DNA of 59,472 nucleotides from an uncultured Allomuricauda sp. (GTDB taxonomy: Bacteria > Bacteroidota > Bacteroidia > Flavobacteriales > Flavobacteriaceae): assembly GCF_947258355.1 (NCBI RefSeq), contig NZ_CAMYIC010000011.1, forward strand, positions 1 to 59,472, given 5' to 3'. Shown here piece by piece: positions 17,881 through 27,295 of this stretch. The notes beneath the pieces are model-generated. The model did no database searches and was not told where the DNA came from. It saw nothing but the letters and a program-made list of their open reading frames with translations. Each line of letters opens with the position of its first letter. Position 1 is the stretch's first letter. A program made the position numbers and the translations under genes.

Positions 17881-20604
17881 TTAATCAGAGTTTTTCTCAA
17901 AATCCCCGCCATTTACCACGGTCCATTCCGATAATGGTTTGATGTATTTTTTAATGGCCTTGTTCACATCTTCTTTCGTCAATGCTTTCATCTTTGCCTC
18001 TATTTCCTTTTGGAATTCAATGCTTCTGTTGTAGTAAATGTTATTGTTTACCAAGGAAGAAAGTTCATTGTCCTTTGCCCTGGAAACGTTTTGTGCCTGA
18101 ATCCATCCGTTAACGGCGTTTGTAAACTCCTCGTCTGTGATTCCGTCAGCTATGTAACGATCTAATTCTTCTTTTAGCCCTAACTGAACTTTATCCAAAT
18201 TGGTAGGGTTATAAATAGCGTACAAAAAGATGGATGAATTTTTGTCTTCCTTATCACCGTCAGCACTAAAATTAGCACCCACACCATAACTAACACCGTC
18301 TTTTTGACGAAGTCTATCAGCAAAACGAGAATTCAGGAAACCTCCTCCCAAAATTTCACCAGCAATCACCATTGCAGGATAATCGTTATCATCTTGGCTC
18401 ATCTCAATCGCCAAATTCCCGTAGGTTACCGCATTTTTCTTGTCCGGAGTAATTATGTTTTCATTTACCCCTTTATTAGGCTTGTACGGATTCTTGATTT
18501 CCGAATAAGAAACCTCACTTTCAAAACCCTTGAAGTTCTCTTCCATAAAGCTTTTCAGCTTGTCCGAATCAAAGTTTCCAATAACAACCAATGTACTTCT
18601 TCCCAAACCATAGAACTTATCGTAAAATTTCTTTACGGCATCCGTGGTTACCGATTCGATAGCCGCAATCTCCTCTTCGATGCTCATGGAATATAAGGGA
18701 TGTCCCTTTGGATAAGAATTATTGATCGCGGAAACCCTTCTCGATGCCAAATAACCGGGCTCAGTTCGGTTGCGCTCAATATTTGCCAATCTTTCCGTCT
18801 TCAATTTCTTCAATTCTTCGGCATCAAATTTTGGGTTTTTGAGCATATCGGCCATTAACTCCATAGTACCCATCAAATTTTCTTCGGTGGACTGAATAGA
18901 AGTATAGATATTTCCATTTCTTGCAAAAAAGTTGACGGATGATTTAAGCTTGCTTAGCTCATCTTCTATGTCTTGTCTGGTTTTACTGGTTGTACCTTTG
19001 TTCAACATAGCGGCTGTAAGAGATGGCACCAAACCTTGATTCATTAAAGTGTTTACATCACCATTTCTAAGGTTAAAGCTCAAGATCACTGTTTGACCCC
19101 GGTTATCCTTTTCGATAAAACCGTATTCTATCTCATCAAAAAGCTCTCCTGTTTCCAATCTTTTTTGAATGTTATCATAGGTAACATCAAAAGCCTCCCC
19201 TGTTCCCTTACTTTCCTTACCTTCATAACCAGACACCAAGCTATCAACATTTTTTGGGTGCGGAATCGAAACCCTTATAGGGTTTTTTGTGGGTACAAAT
19301 CGGCCTACTGTCCTATTAGTTGGTATTAGATATTTTTCCATGGCGGCATTAACCTGGTCCAAGGTCATTGCTTCCACACGGTCTCTGTGTATAAAGGAAA
19401 GTCTCCAGTCCCCTGCTCCGATAAACTCACTCATATACCTACCCAAATAGCTGGAGTTTCTATTTATCTGATCCATTTCTTTGAGCAAATTAGCTTTGGC
19501 ACGTTCCAATTCTTCTTGGGTTATGGTCTCCAAATTATCCAAGGTTTCTTTGAGTATGTTTTCCACCTCCATGGCGCTCTTATCCGATGGAACATCAACA
19601 TTGATATAGATAAAGCCAGGTTCTTTGGTGAAAGGGGTGAAAGAATATAAGGAAGATGCTTTTTGAGTCTCTATCAACTTTTTGTAAAGTCTTCCAGAAG
19701 GTGCATCTGCCAGAACATTCTCCACAATGGCCATTGCCGCATAATCTTCGTCCGCCCCGGCTGGTGTATGGTACAGTGCCGAAACAATTTGTAAATCTCC
19801 AACCCTAGATACTGTAACGTAACGTTCTCCGTCCTGTTCCGGTTCTTCAGTATAAGAATCTCGCAAAGGAATATCCGGAGCCTTAAGGGAACCGAACTTT
19901 TCGTGAACCAAATCGAGTACCTTATCTTCTTCGAACTTGCCCGTGATCATTAAAACTGCATTATCCGGACGATAGAACTTTTTATAAAATGCCTGAAGGT
20001 TTTCAATAGGGACACGCTCAATATCCGAACGATTTCCAATGGTACTGCTACCATAGTTATGCCATTCAAAAGCGGCATTCGTCACTTTTTGCATCAATAC
20101 CCGAGTAGGGTTGTTCTCACCACTTTCAAACTCGTTGCGAACCACGCTGAATTCTGACTCCAAATCTTCTTTTGCGATATAGGAATTCATCATTCTGTCC
20201 GCTTCTAGATCCAATGCCCATTCCAAATTCTCATCTGTGGCATTAAAGGTTTCAAAGTAATTGGTACGATCGTACCATGTAGTTCCATTGGGCCGAGCCC
20301 CATGAGATGAAAGTTCTTTCGGAATATCTGGGTGATTGGGTGTTCCCTTGAACACCATATGCTCCAATAGGTGAGCCATCCCTTTTTCTCCATACCCTTC
20401 ATGCCGGGATCCGACCAGATAAGTAATGTTTACCGTAATGGTTTGTGACGAATTGTCTGGAAACAACAATACCTTTAAACCATTGTCCAGTTGGTATTCG
20501 GTGATACCTTCAACAGATGCAACCTTTTTCATTTGACCACTGGCCACCACAGACGTGGCTACCAACACCAACAGAAGAAGGCGTTGTAAGAAATTTTTCT
20601 TCAT
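17881..20604 (-). CDS. M16-family zinc metallopeptidase (two-domain, secreted)
   Basis: A 907-residue pitrilysin/insulinase-type protease with a signal peptide ending near VVASGQ (residue 24). The inverted zinc motif HLLEH occupies residues 78-82 (His78, Glu81, His82), with the distal glutamate in RNEFESGEN near residue 155. The second half repeats the M16 fold without an HxxEH motif (about 490-900), as in bacterial M16 proteins where one polypeptide holds the active and inactive halves of the clam-shell chamber. It probably degrades peptides in the periplasm. It is monocistronic: a terminator follows, and the 174-base gap upstream (20605-20778) shows no clear promoter element to me. Confidence 0.94.
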   Translation of the reverse strand: MKKNFLQRLLLLVLVATSVVASGQMKKVASVEGITEYQLDNGLKVLLFPDNSSQTITVNITYLVGSRHEGYGEKGMAHLLEHMVFKGTPNHPDIPKELSSHGARPNGTTWYDRTNYFETFNATDENLEWALDLEADRMMNSYIAKEDLESEFSVVRNEFESGENNPTRVLMQKVTNAAFEWHNYGSSTIGNRSDIERVPIENLQAFYKKFYRPDNAVLMITGKFEEDKVLDLVHEKFGSLKAPDIPLRDSYTEEPEQDGERYVTVSRVGDLQIVSALYHTPAGADEDYAAMAIVENVLADAPSGRLYKKLIETQKASSLYSFTPFTKEPGFIYINVDVPSDKSAMEVENILKETLDNLETITQEELERAKANLLKEMDQINRNSSYLGRYMSEFIGAGDWRLSFIHRDRVEAMTLDQVNAAMEKYLIPTNRTVGRFVPTKNPIRVSIPHPKNVDSLVSGYEGKESKGTGEAFDVTYDNIQKRLETGELFDEIEYGFIEKDNRGQTVILSFNLRNGDVNTLMNQGLVPSLTAAMLNKGTTSKTRQDIEDELSKLKSSVNFFARNGNIYTSIQSTEENLMGTMELMADMLKNPKFDAEELKKLKTERLANIERNRTEPGYLASRRVSAINNSYPKGHPLYSMSIEEEIAAIESVTTDAVKKFYDKFYGLGRSTLVVIGNFDSDKLKSFMEENFKGFESEVSYSEIKNPYKPNKGVNENIITPDKKNAVTYGNLAIEMSQDDNDYPAMVIAGEILGGGFLNSRFADRLRQKDGVSYGVGANFSADGDKEDKNSSIFLYAIYNPTNLDKVQLGLKEELDRYIADGITDEEFTNAVNGWIQAQNVSRAKDNELSSLVNNNIYYNRSIEFQKEIEAKMKALTKEDVNKAIKKYIKPLSEWTVVNGGDFEKNSD

Positions 20605-20778
20605 TTTATACGTGTTTTAGTTAATGGAATTGACATTAAACTTATGGAAAATAATGGCAATCAGTATACTAGGACATATTAAATTTCTGCCAAAAGCCAA
20701 CAAAACACGCATTAACTATCGCTTACAAGTTTGCTGTTAAGTATAAAAAAGTAGATTAATTAAAACTTCGTTGGATTA

Positions 20779-22515
20779 TTAATTAATCACGTGGACCACG
20801 CTACCGCAGGTTAACATGGCATCTCCATAGTACGGATTTCGGATTTCCTCCTCCAAACTGAGCCAGTTGGCACCCTTGTCGTTATTGGCCATGGGACAGT
20901 GTTGCACATAGAGTTTTGCATCCAAACCTCGCATTTGTTGACCAATTTGAATCATGTTCTTAGAGAGCAGGATAAATACCTCGCGTTGGTCCTCCAATTC
21001 ATTTTTCGAGGCCACCTCTTTTAATTGACTCGCTAGTTGTTTGATATGGCTTTTACCCATGTCATCCATTTGCATTTCACTTATTTCAAAAGCCATTCCC
21101 GCTCCATTCTTCGCCAAAGCCTGAGTCTGTTCTTGGTCGGAAGCAACCAAGGCATCCTTTAAATCCAGATACACTTTTAAAAGGTCGCTGAACTTTGATT
21201 CCGCTTCTTGGGAAAATTCCATTTTCATGGTAGAACTCATTTCGGAATGTCCTTCGTGATCCATTTGCATGGCTTCTCCATCTTGATTCATCATGGACTT
21301 TTTGCCCTGCAACTGCGCAGCAGCATCGACCGTAAATGTTCCTTTTGCTACGATCATTTCTCCCGATTGCAATCCTGAATTGACCACATAACTACCATTC
21401 ATCAAATTTCCGAGCTCCACTTCCCGCATTTCAAAAGTGGAATTATTTGGGTTAGGTTGCACATATACCAAGGAACGCATTCCTGTCCACAAAACAGCAC
21501 TTTCGGGTATGGTCAAAGCTTCTCCATCTCGCTTATTTACCACCTCAACCTCTGCTTGTACGAACATACCCGGCTTCAGCATCCCTTTTTTGTTGTCAAG
21601 CTCTGCACGAACTTCCAAAGTTCTGGTTTGCTTGTTCAATAAGGGAGCTACAAAGGAAACTTTAGCAGTAAAGGTTTCATTAGGGTAGGAATTGGTGCTC
21701 ACATCCAATGTTTGACCTTCTTTAAATAAGCTTAACTGATTTTCGTAGGCATCAAAAATGGCCCAAACCGAATTTAAATTGGCCACTTTCACCAAAGGTG
21801 AACCTGTTTTAATGTAATCTCCCTCCTCTACCATTATTTCAGAAATCACTCCACTCACATTGGCATATATAGGAAAGTTATCCAACACCTGTCCAGAGCT
21901 TTCGATTTGGTCGATTTGTGCATCGGACAACTTCCACAGCTTTAACTTATTCCGAACTGCCTTGTACAGTTGTGGTTGTGATTCCTTTAAATTGGCAGCC
22001 GTGAGTAATTCCTGCTGGGCCGAAACCAAGGCTGGTGCATAAATTGTGGCCAACTGTTGACCTTTACGCACTTCTTCACCTTCAAAATTGACACTTATAC
22101 TTTCTATTCTTCCGTCAAAATAGGCCGATTGTACCGCATCCGATTCTTGATTTACGGCTACTTTACCCGAAATTTTCACGTGATCTTCCGTATCAACTCC
22201 AGAACCGACCATCACCGTTTCCACACCTGCCAAGACCATGGCATTCTCCGTCATTTTAATTTGGTTAACGGCCAATCCCTCTCCCCCATTATCCGCAGGA
22301 ATCAAATCCATGCCACAAATAGGACAAGAACCTGGTTCTTGTTGCATGATCTGTGGATGCATGGAACAGGTCCACATTTCGCCCGAAGCTATTTCAGCAC
22401 TGTGGTCATGTTCGTCCACCGAAGTAGTTTCTGTATTGCTTCCAAATATGAGGTAACCAATCAATAGGCCGACCACCACGGCAATTCCGATATAAATGAT
22501 GTTTTCCTTTTTCAT
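20779..22515 (-). CDS. CusB-like RND efflux periplasmic adaptor with metal-binding and DUF3347 domains
   Basis: A 578-residue membrane-fusion protein. An N-terminal anchor helix (about 6-25) precedes a heavy-metal-binding module at 48-71 (WTCSMHPQIM, then CPICGMDL). The central adaptor core has the usual barrel and lipoyl/hairpin sequences (VSGVISEIMVEEGDYIKTGSPL and, later, LKPGMFVQAEVEV). The C-terminus (about 425-578) is a DUF3347 domain containing the Cys/His/Met signature YVQHCPMANNDKGANWLS. It should connect the CusA-like pump and the TolC-like channel encoded upstream in the same operon. Unusually it is the last gene, separated from pump and channel by the ATPase and PepSY genes. The Cu(I)/Ag(I) substrate is inferred from the domains. 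Confidence 0.93.
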   Translation of the reverse strand: MKKENIIYIGIAVVVGLLIGYLIFGSNTETTSVDEHDHSAEIASGEMWTCSMHPQIMQQEPGSCPICGMDLIPADNGGEGLAVNQIKMTENAMVLAGVETVMVGSGVDTEDHVKISGKVAVNQESDAVQSAYFDGRIESISVNFEGEEVRKGQQLATIYAPALVSAQQELLTAANLKESQPQLYKAVRNKLKLWKLSDAQIDQIESSGQVLDNFPIYANVSGVISEIMVEEGDYIKTGSPLVKVANLNSVWAIFDAYENQLSLFKEGQTLDVSTNSYPNETFTAKVSFVAPLLNKQTRTLEVRAELDNKKGMLKPGMFVQAEVEVVNKRDGEALTIPESAVLWTGMRSLVYVQPNPNNSTFEMREVELGNLMNGSYVVNSGLQSGEMIVAKGTFTVDAAAQLQGKKSMMNQDGEAMQMDHEGHSEMSSTMKMEFSQEAESKFSDLLKVYLDLKDALVASDQEQTQALAKNGAGMAFEISEMQMDDMGKSHIKQLASQLKEVASKNELEDQREVFILLSKNMIQIGQQMRGLDAKLYVQHCPMANNDKGANWLSLEEEIRNPYYGDAMLTCGSVVHVIN

Positions 22516-22519
22516 CGTA

Positions 22520-23227
22520 TCATTTTTTTCTTTTAACTAAATTCCTCATCGTAGGTGACGAGGTAAACCAAAGTAAAAATCCGCTCATCACGGTAATCAA
22601 CCCCAAAAGGGAGAAGGCTCTGAGCAAAGTAGTATTAAAATCATCCCTGCCTTCGTAATCCATGGTGTGTGTCATCCAAAGAAAATCGAACCATCTCCAA
22701 TTTCGATGTCGTACCGTTTGAAAAGAACCATCTGCCACTGAAACGTAGGCTTTAATATTTTCAGGTGAATCATAAGAAATCACATAAGCAGGTAATTTTC
22801 GCTCACGGTACTCGTGATGTTTATCCGTTTCATCAATAACCTCAACTTCTTTTACCTTTAATTCAGGTGACATTTCACGTTCGGCAACAGCTAAGGCTTC
22901 TTCTTCCGAAATCCCTTCTTTATGGTCTCCTGTTCTGGCATCTACCAAAAACTCATTGTTGATCCAATAATAGGGTTTCCCTGCAATCTCCTTTAAGTTC
23001 AACGAACTAATTTTAGCGGGCAAATCAACCTCTGAAAACCCAACAAGCCCATCAAAAGCAGCGGGTTCATAGTCCATATTTCTAAAATGATCTCCGTGGA
23101 TCTCATCAATATCCGTCCAGCTAAAATATAATCCGCTAGCTGTCCACATAATGAATTGAATCCCCAAGAATATGCCCAAATATCTATGGGCCTTTCTAAT
23201 TTTAACCGCTGTTGTTCGTTTTACCAT
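22520..23227 (-). CDS. PepSY domain membrane protein in copper locus
   Basis: A 235-residue protein starting MVKRTTAVKIRKAHRY. A first helix (about 15-35, LGIFLGIQFIMWTASGLYF) is followed by a periplasmic region with two PepSY-like segments (LNLKEIAGKPYYWINNEFLVDA and SEEEALAVAEREM), then a final helix near residue 205-225 (AFSLLGLITVMSGFLLWF). The layout matches PepSY_TM proteins often found with iron or copper transport. A role in metal reduction or protease control has been suggested for the family but is not proven. I choose ATG 23227, seven bases after the ATPase stop, over ATG 23269, which overlaps the ATPase by 35 bases. Four bases separate it from the cusB-like gene. Confidence 0.85.
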   Translation of the reverse strand: MVKRTTAVKIRKAHRYLGIFLGIQFIMWTASGLYFSWTDIDEIHGDHFRNMDYEPAAFDGLVGFSEVDLPAKISSLNLKEIAGKPYYWINNEFLVDARTGDHKEGISEEEALAVAEREMSPELKVKEVEVIDETDKHHEYRERKLPAYVISYDSPENIKAYVSVADGSFQTVRHRNWRWFDFLWMTHTMDYEGRDDFNTTLLRAFSLLGLITVMSGFLLWFTSSPTMRNLVKRKK

Positions 23228-23234
23228 TTTTGTT

Positions 23235-25733
23235 TTAGTCGATTGATTTAGTTCGTAATCGTAATGCATTGGCGATAACAGACACCGAGCTAAAGCTCAT
23301 GGCCAGCGCAGCAATCATGGGTGAAAGCAAAATCCCGAAAAAGGGATAGAGCACACCTGCTGCCACCGGAACACCGATAGTGTTGTATATCAATGCAAAA
23401 AATAGGTTTTGTTTTATGTTTTTCATGACGGCCTCACTGAGGTTCCGTGCTTTTACAATGCCGTGTAGGTCGCCTTTCACCAAGGTAATCATGGCACTTT
23501 CTATGGCAACATCGGTGCCGGTACCCATAGCAATACCCAAGTTACTTTTGGCTAATGCCGGAGCATCGTTGATACCGTCACCCGCCATAGCCACAACCTT
23601 GCCCTCTCCTTGCAAGCGCTCCACTTCTTTCATTTTATCCTCAGGAAGGGTCTCTGCTTTAAAATCGTTCAGGTTTAATTCATTGGCAACCGCTTGGGCC
23701 GTGGTTGCATTGTCACCCGTGAGCATGATCACCGAAACGCCCTTATCCTGAATCGCTTTGATGGCTTTACCACTAGTCTCCTTGATTTTATCACCGATAG
23801 TCACAAAGCCATGGCATTTTCCATCAATGGCCAAATAGGAAACCGTTTTTCCTTTTTCTTGTGCCATTTTTACCTTCTCCTTCATCTCATCAGAAATCTC
23901 CACATTGGCTTTTTCCATCAATTTGATGTTCCCCAAATGTATCTTCAAGTCGTTGATTTTGCCCTCAACACCCATACCTGTAACTGCATTGAAAGATTCT
24001 GTTTTTAGAATCTTGATGTTCTTCTCCTTTCCATATTTTACGGTCGCTTGGGCCAAAGGATGCTCACTATTTGCATTTACGGATACTAAATATTGAAGTA
24101 GGTCTTCTTGTGAATAATCATCCGAAAAAGTTTCCAAATAATCAAAGGTGGGTTTTCCTTCGGTGATGGTTCCCGTTTTATCAATAATCAAAGTGTCCAC
24201 ATCGGCCATTTTTTCCAAGGCTTCGGCATTTTTGATGAGCACCCCGTTTTGGGCACCTTTTCCCACTCCCACCATTACGGACATCGGTGTGGCAAGTCCT
24301 AAAGCACAAGGGCAAGCAATGATCAAAACCGCAATGGCATTGATCAAGGCATACACATATGTGGGTTGTGGACCCCAAATGGCCCAGACCCCAAAGGTCA
24401 GAATGGAAATAATGACCACGGTCGGCACAAAATAGGCCGAAACTTTATCTGCTAAATTTTGAATGGGTGCACGACTTCGGCTCGCCTCGTTTACCATACT
24501 GATGATTTGTGATAGCAGGGTGTCGCTTCCTACTTTTTCAGCCTTCATCAAAAAGGTTTGATTCCCATTAATGGTCCCGCTACTTACCTTATCCTCTACC
24601 CCTTTTTCAACAGGAATGGGTTCACCTGTGATCATGGACTCATCCACGGAAGTTTTTCCCTCGGTTATGACGCCATCCACAGGAATTTTATCTCCGGGTT
24701 TAACACGTAAAATGTCACCAAGTTCAATATCGTCGACGCTTACTTCTACTTCTTCCCCATCCACAACTTTTATGGCTTTGTTCGGTGCCAGTTTCAATAA
24801 TTCCTTTACGGCATTATTGGTTTTGCTATGTGCCCTGGCCTCCAATAATTGCCCTAAAAGTACCAAGGTGAGGATTACGGTTGCTGCTTCAAAATAAACA
24901 TGGACCGCGCCTGTTTCCCCTTTAAACTGTTCAGGGAAAAATCCAGGGAACAATAATCCAAGTACACTGAACACAAAAGCCACTCCCGCACCTATACCGA
25001 TTAGGGTAAACATGTTCAAATTCCATGTTTTGATGCTTCGGTAGGCTCTTTCAAAAAACATCCAAGTGGCATAAAAAACCACGGGAATCGATAATGCAAA
25101 CTGTACCCAATTCCAATATTTCGGAGCCATTACTTCATGAAGCGGATTATTGGGAATCATATCGCTCATGGCAATCAAAAAGATAGGTAACGTAAAGGCC
25201 AATGCCACCCAAAACTTTTTGAGCAGTTTTTTATAGGTCTTTTCTTCAGCACTTGCTTCGGGTTCCTTGGGCACAAGGTCCATTCCACATTTTGGGCAGG
25301 AACCTGGACCATCCTCCACCACTTCGGGATGCATGGGACATGTCCATTGCTGTTTGGAGCTGGCGGACGTGTTTTGCTCCTCCACTAAGTTCATCCCACA
25401 AACAGGGCAATCTCCAGGCTTGTCATAGGTTTTATCACCTTCACACTGCATAGGGCAATAAAAGGTTCCCGTTCCATGGGTTGGAGCTTGCTTTTTTTCT
25501 TGTTTCGGTTCGTGATGATGTCCAGGCATATGAATGCTATAGCTACCACCATCCTTTTCCATGGCTTCTTGGAATTTTTCGATTGGAATATGCTCCTCCA
25601 TCTCGATTACGGCCTCGGCTTTTTCCAAATTCACCTCAACCGCATTCACTCCTTCCACTTTGGAAAGGGTTTCCTCTACATGATTTCTACAGCCATTACA
25701 GCTCATTCCGTGTATGTGATAGGTATGCTTCAT
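23235..25733 (-). CDS. copA: Copper-type P1B ATPase with HMA and two heavy-metal-binding modules
   Basis: An 832-residue heavy-metal-translocating ATPase. The N-terminus has, in order, an HMA domain (GMSCNGC, Cys12 and Cys15), a His-rich spacer (MPGHHHEPK), and two metal-binding modules (CPMQCEG...CPVCGM near 93-114 and CPMHPE...CPKCGM near 132-151). The core holds the TGEP actuator motif, the Cu-type CPC in helix 6 (near 474-476), DKTGT (near 519-523), SEHPL and [10 protein letters not shown]. This is the P1B-1 (Cu+/Ag+) pattern, exporting metal from cytoplasm to periplasm. The start is ATG 25733; an in-frame TTG two codons upstream is less likely. It lies 13 bases after the metal-binding lipoprotein gene. 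Confidence 0.96.
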   Translation of the reverse strand: MKHTYHIHGMSCNGCRNHVEETLSKVEGVNAVEVNLEKAEAVIEMEEHIPIEKFQEAMEKDGGSYSIHMPGHHHEPKQEKKQAPTHGTGTFYCPMQCEGDKTYDKPGDCPVCGMNLVEEQNTSASSKQQWTCPMHPEVVEDGPGSCPKCGMDLVPKEPEASAEEKTYKKLLKKFWVALAFTLPIFLIAMSDMIPNNPLHEVMAPKYWNWVQFALSIPVVFYATWMFFERAYRSIKTWNLNMFTLIGIGAGVAFVFSVLGLLFPGFFPEQFKGETGAVHVYFEAATVILTLVLLGQLLEARAHSKTNNAVKELLKLAPNKAIKVVDGEEVEVSVDDIELGDILRVKPGDKIPVDGVITEGKTSVDESMITGEPIPVEKGVEDKVSSGTINGNQTFLMKAEKVGSDTLLSQIISMVNEASRSRAPIQNLADKVSAYFVPTVVIISILTFGVWAIWGPQPTYVYALINAIAVLIIACPCALGLATPMSVMVGVGKGAQNGVLIKNAEALEKMADVDTLIIDKTGTITEGKPTFDYLETFSDDYSQEDLLQYLVSVNANSEHPLAQATVKYGKEKNIKILKTESFNAVTGMGVEGKINDLKIHLGNIKLMEKANVEISDEMKEKVKMAQEKGKTVSYLAIDGKCHGFVTIGDKIKETSGKAIKAIQDKGVSVIMLTGDNATTAQAVANELNLNDFKAETLPEDKMKEVERLQGEGKVVAMAGDGINDAPALAKSNLGIAMGTGTDVAIESAMITLVKGDLHGIVKARNLSEAVMKNIKQNLFFALIYNTIGVPVAAGVLYPFFGILLSPMIAALAMSFSSVSVIANALRLRTKSID

Positions 25734-25746
25734 TCCCAAAAAAATA

Positions 25747-26058
25747 TTATTGGTCGTGTTCTTCCATTTGAAAGTCCTCGTTCAACACGTAGGTCATACC
25801 ACAAACTGGACATTTCCCCTCTTCGTCACTACCACTACCTTCGCAGTGCATTGGACAAATATATTTGGAAGTGTACTCCATTCCTTGCATCCCTGCAGTT
25901 TCCATATTGTCCATATTATCCATGTCATGTCCTTCATGATCCATAGTGGCCTCTGTGGAAGTTTCCTTGGCTTCCTCTGTTTTCCCTTTGCACGATACGG
26001 TAAGTACCAAAACTGAAGCGAATGCGATTCCGATAATAGTTTTAATGTTTGTTCTCAT
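25747..26058 (-). CDS. Heavy-metal-binding-domain lipoprotein
   Basis: A 103-residue lipoprotein with signal [19 protein letters not shown] and lipobox TVSC. A His/Met/Asp-rich stretch ([19 protein letters not shown]) is a plausible low-complexity Cu(I) ligand region. It is followed by one metal-binding module ([10 protein letters not shown], then [10 protein letters not shown]) of the same CPMxCEG subtype as the first module of the ATPase. It is predicted to sit in the periplasm, tethered to a membrane, passing or buffering copper between the ATPase and the RND pump. It lies 16 bases after the TolC-like gene and 13 before the ATPase gene. The hand-over role is inferred. Confidence 0.88.
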   Translation of the reverse strand: MRTNIKTIIGIAFASVLVLTVSCKGKTEEAKETSTEATMDHEGHDMDNMDNMETAGMQGMEYTSKYICPMHCEGSGSDEEGKCPVCGMTYVLNEDFQMEEHDQ

Positions 26059-26074
26059 TTTTGATAAATTAAAT

Positions 26075-27295
26075 TTACTTGTTAATTAAATAATTGATGA
26101 TGGCAGATTGCAGGTAATACAACTGCACAGATTGTATTTGATTCGTCTGGAACTTTAACTGTAACTCCTGAATATCCAATACATCATTAAAGTCAATAGT
26201 TCCCGTTTCATAATTCTTGATCAGGATTTCTTCGGCATCCTTGGCCTGTTTTAAATTCTTTGTTTGGGTTTGATGCGCTATTCTCGCTTGGTTCCTTTGC
26301 GAAATGGCATTGGCATAAGCATTTTCCAAAACATTCAACCGCTCCTCTTTTTGAAGTTCAATTTCCTTTTGACGAAGCTCGTTTTGCTTGGAAACAGACC
26401 TAAACTTATTGTTGAAAATAGGCACTGAAAAAGTGACCATCGGCATTACAATATCCTTCCCGTTATCGCTAAAAACCATGTCATCCCGTTCCGAGACAGG
26501 AATGTAATCGAGTCCGATTCCAAAGCTGGGGGCATTTTCTTTTTGATTTAGCAGCTCCGATTGAGTAACCGATTCATACAACTGATCGTATTTCAACAAT
26601 TCTGGATTAAGGCTCAAATTTTCCTTATTAATAATGAGGTCGTTCTCGGGAACATCCATATCATCTACTACTTCAACGGCAATACTTTCATCACGGTTCA
26701 ACAGATTATTGAAAACGGCCTGTTCTGCGATATAGGATTGTTCCAACACCTCTTTCTGTTGCTGCAATTCGTTTTGTCGAATTTGAAGTTTTAACACATC
26801 CACAGCCGAAGCTTTTCCCACTTCCACAGAGGTCAGGGCCAAAGTTTCGTAGGTTTTAAGCAATTGAACGTTTTCCTGAAGCACCTTTTGTTTGGCTTGA
26901 ATTCCATATAGTTTGTAGTATGATTGCGCTATGGAAAGAGCCAATTTTCGTTTGGCGATTACAATTTCTGCATATTCGGTCTCTGCCATGGAACTGGCAT
27001 AATTTTCACGGGTTGTAATTGTTCCAAACCAAGGCAACATCTGTGATACCGAAAACTTGGCTCGTTGTGCCCCTGTTCTCGTCTCTGGTTCACTCACAAA
27101 ATAACCGGCTCCAATTGTTGTGTTGGGCAAAGTGTTTACCTCCTTTACCTTTTCCTTGGCAATATTATAACGCAATTCCAAAGCCTGAATCATGGGATTG
27201 TTCAACTCCGCTTGCTGAAGATAGTTTTCCAAGGACTGAGCTTTTAGTCCAATTGCTGCTAAAGCAAAAACTACAAATATGAATGTTTTTCTCAT
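26075..27295 (-). CDS. TolC-family outer membrane efflux protein (CusC-like)
   Basis: A 406-residue outer-membrane channel subunit. The signal peptide ends near GLKAQS (residue 20). The rest is the expected alternation of long alpha-helices and short beta segments, with two related halves (NNPMIQALELRYNIAKEKV near the start and NPELLKYDQLYESV near the middle). A trimer would form the exit duct for the CusA-like pump. Its ATG overlaps the pump stop codon by four bases (ATGA), so translation is probably coupled. The assignment to metal efflux comes from the neighbours, since TolC sequences do not show substrate. Confidence 0.92.
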   Translation of the reverse strand: MRKTFIFVVFALAAIGLKAQSLENYLQQAELNNPMIQALELRYNIAKEKVKEVNTLPNTTIGAGYFVSEPETRTGAQRAKFSVSQMLPWFGTITTRENYASSMAETEYAEIVIAKRKLALSIAQSYYKLYGIQAKQKVLQENVQLLKTYETLALTSVEVGKASAVDVLKLQIRQNELQQQKEVLEQSYIAEQAVFNNLLNRDESIAVEVVDDMDVPENDLIINKENLSLNPELLKYDQLYESVTQSELLNQKENAPSFGIGLDYIPVSERDDMVFSDNGKDIVMPMVTFSVPIFNNKFRSVSKQNELRQKEIELQKEERLNVLENAYANAISQRNQARIAHQTQTKNLKQAKDAEEILIKNYETGTIDFNDVLDIQELQLKFQTNQIQSVQLYYLQSAIINYLINK

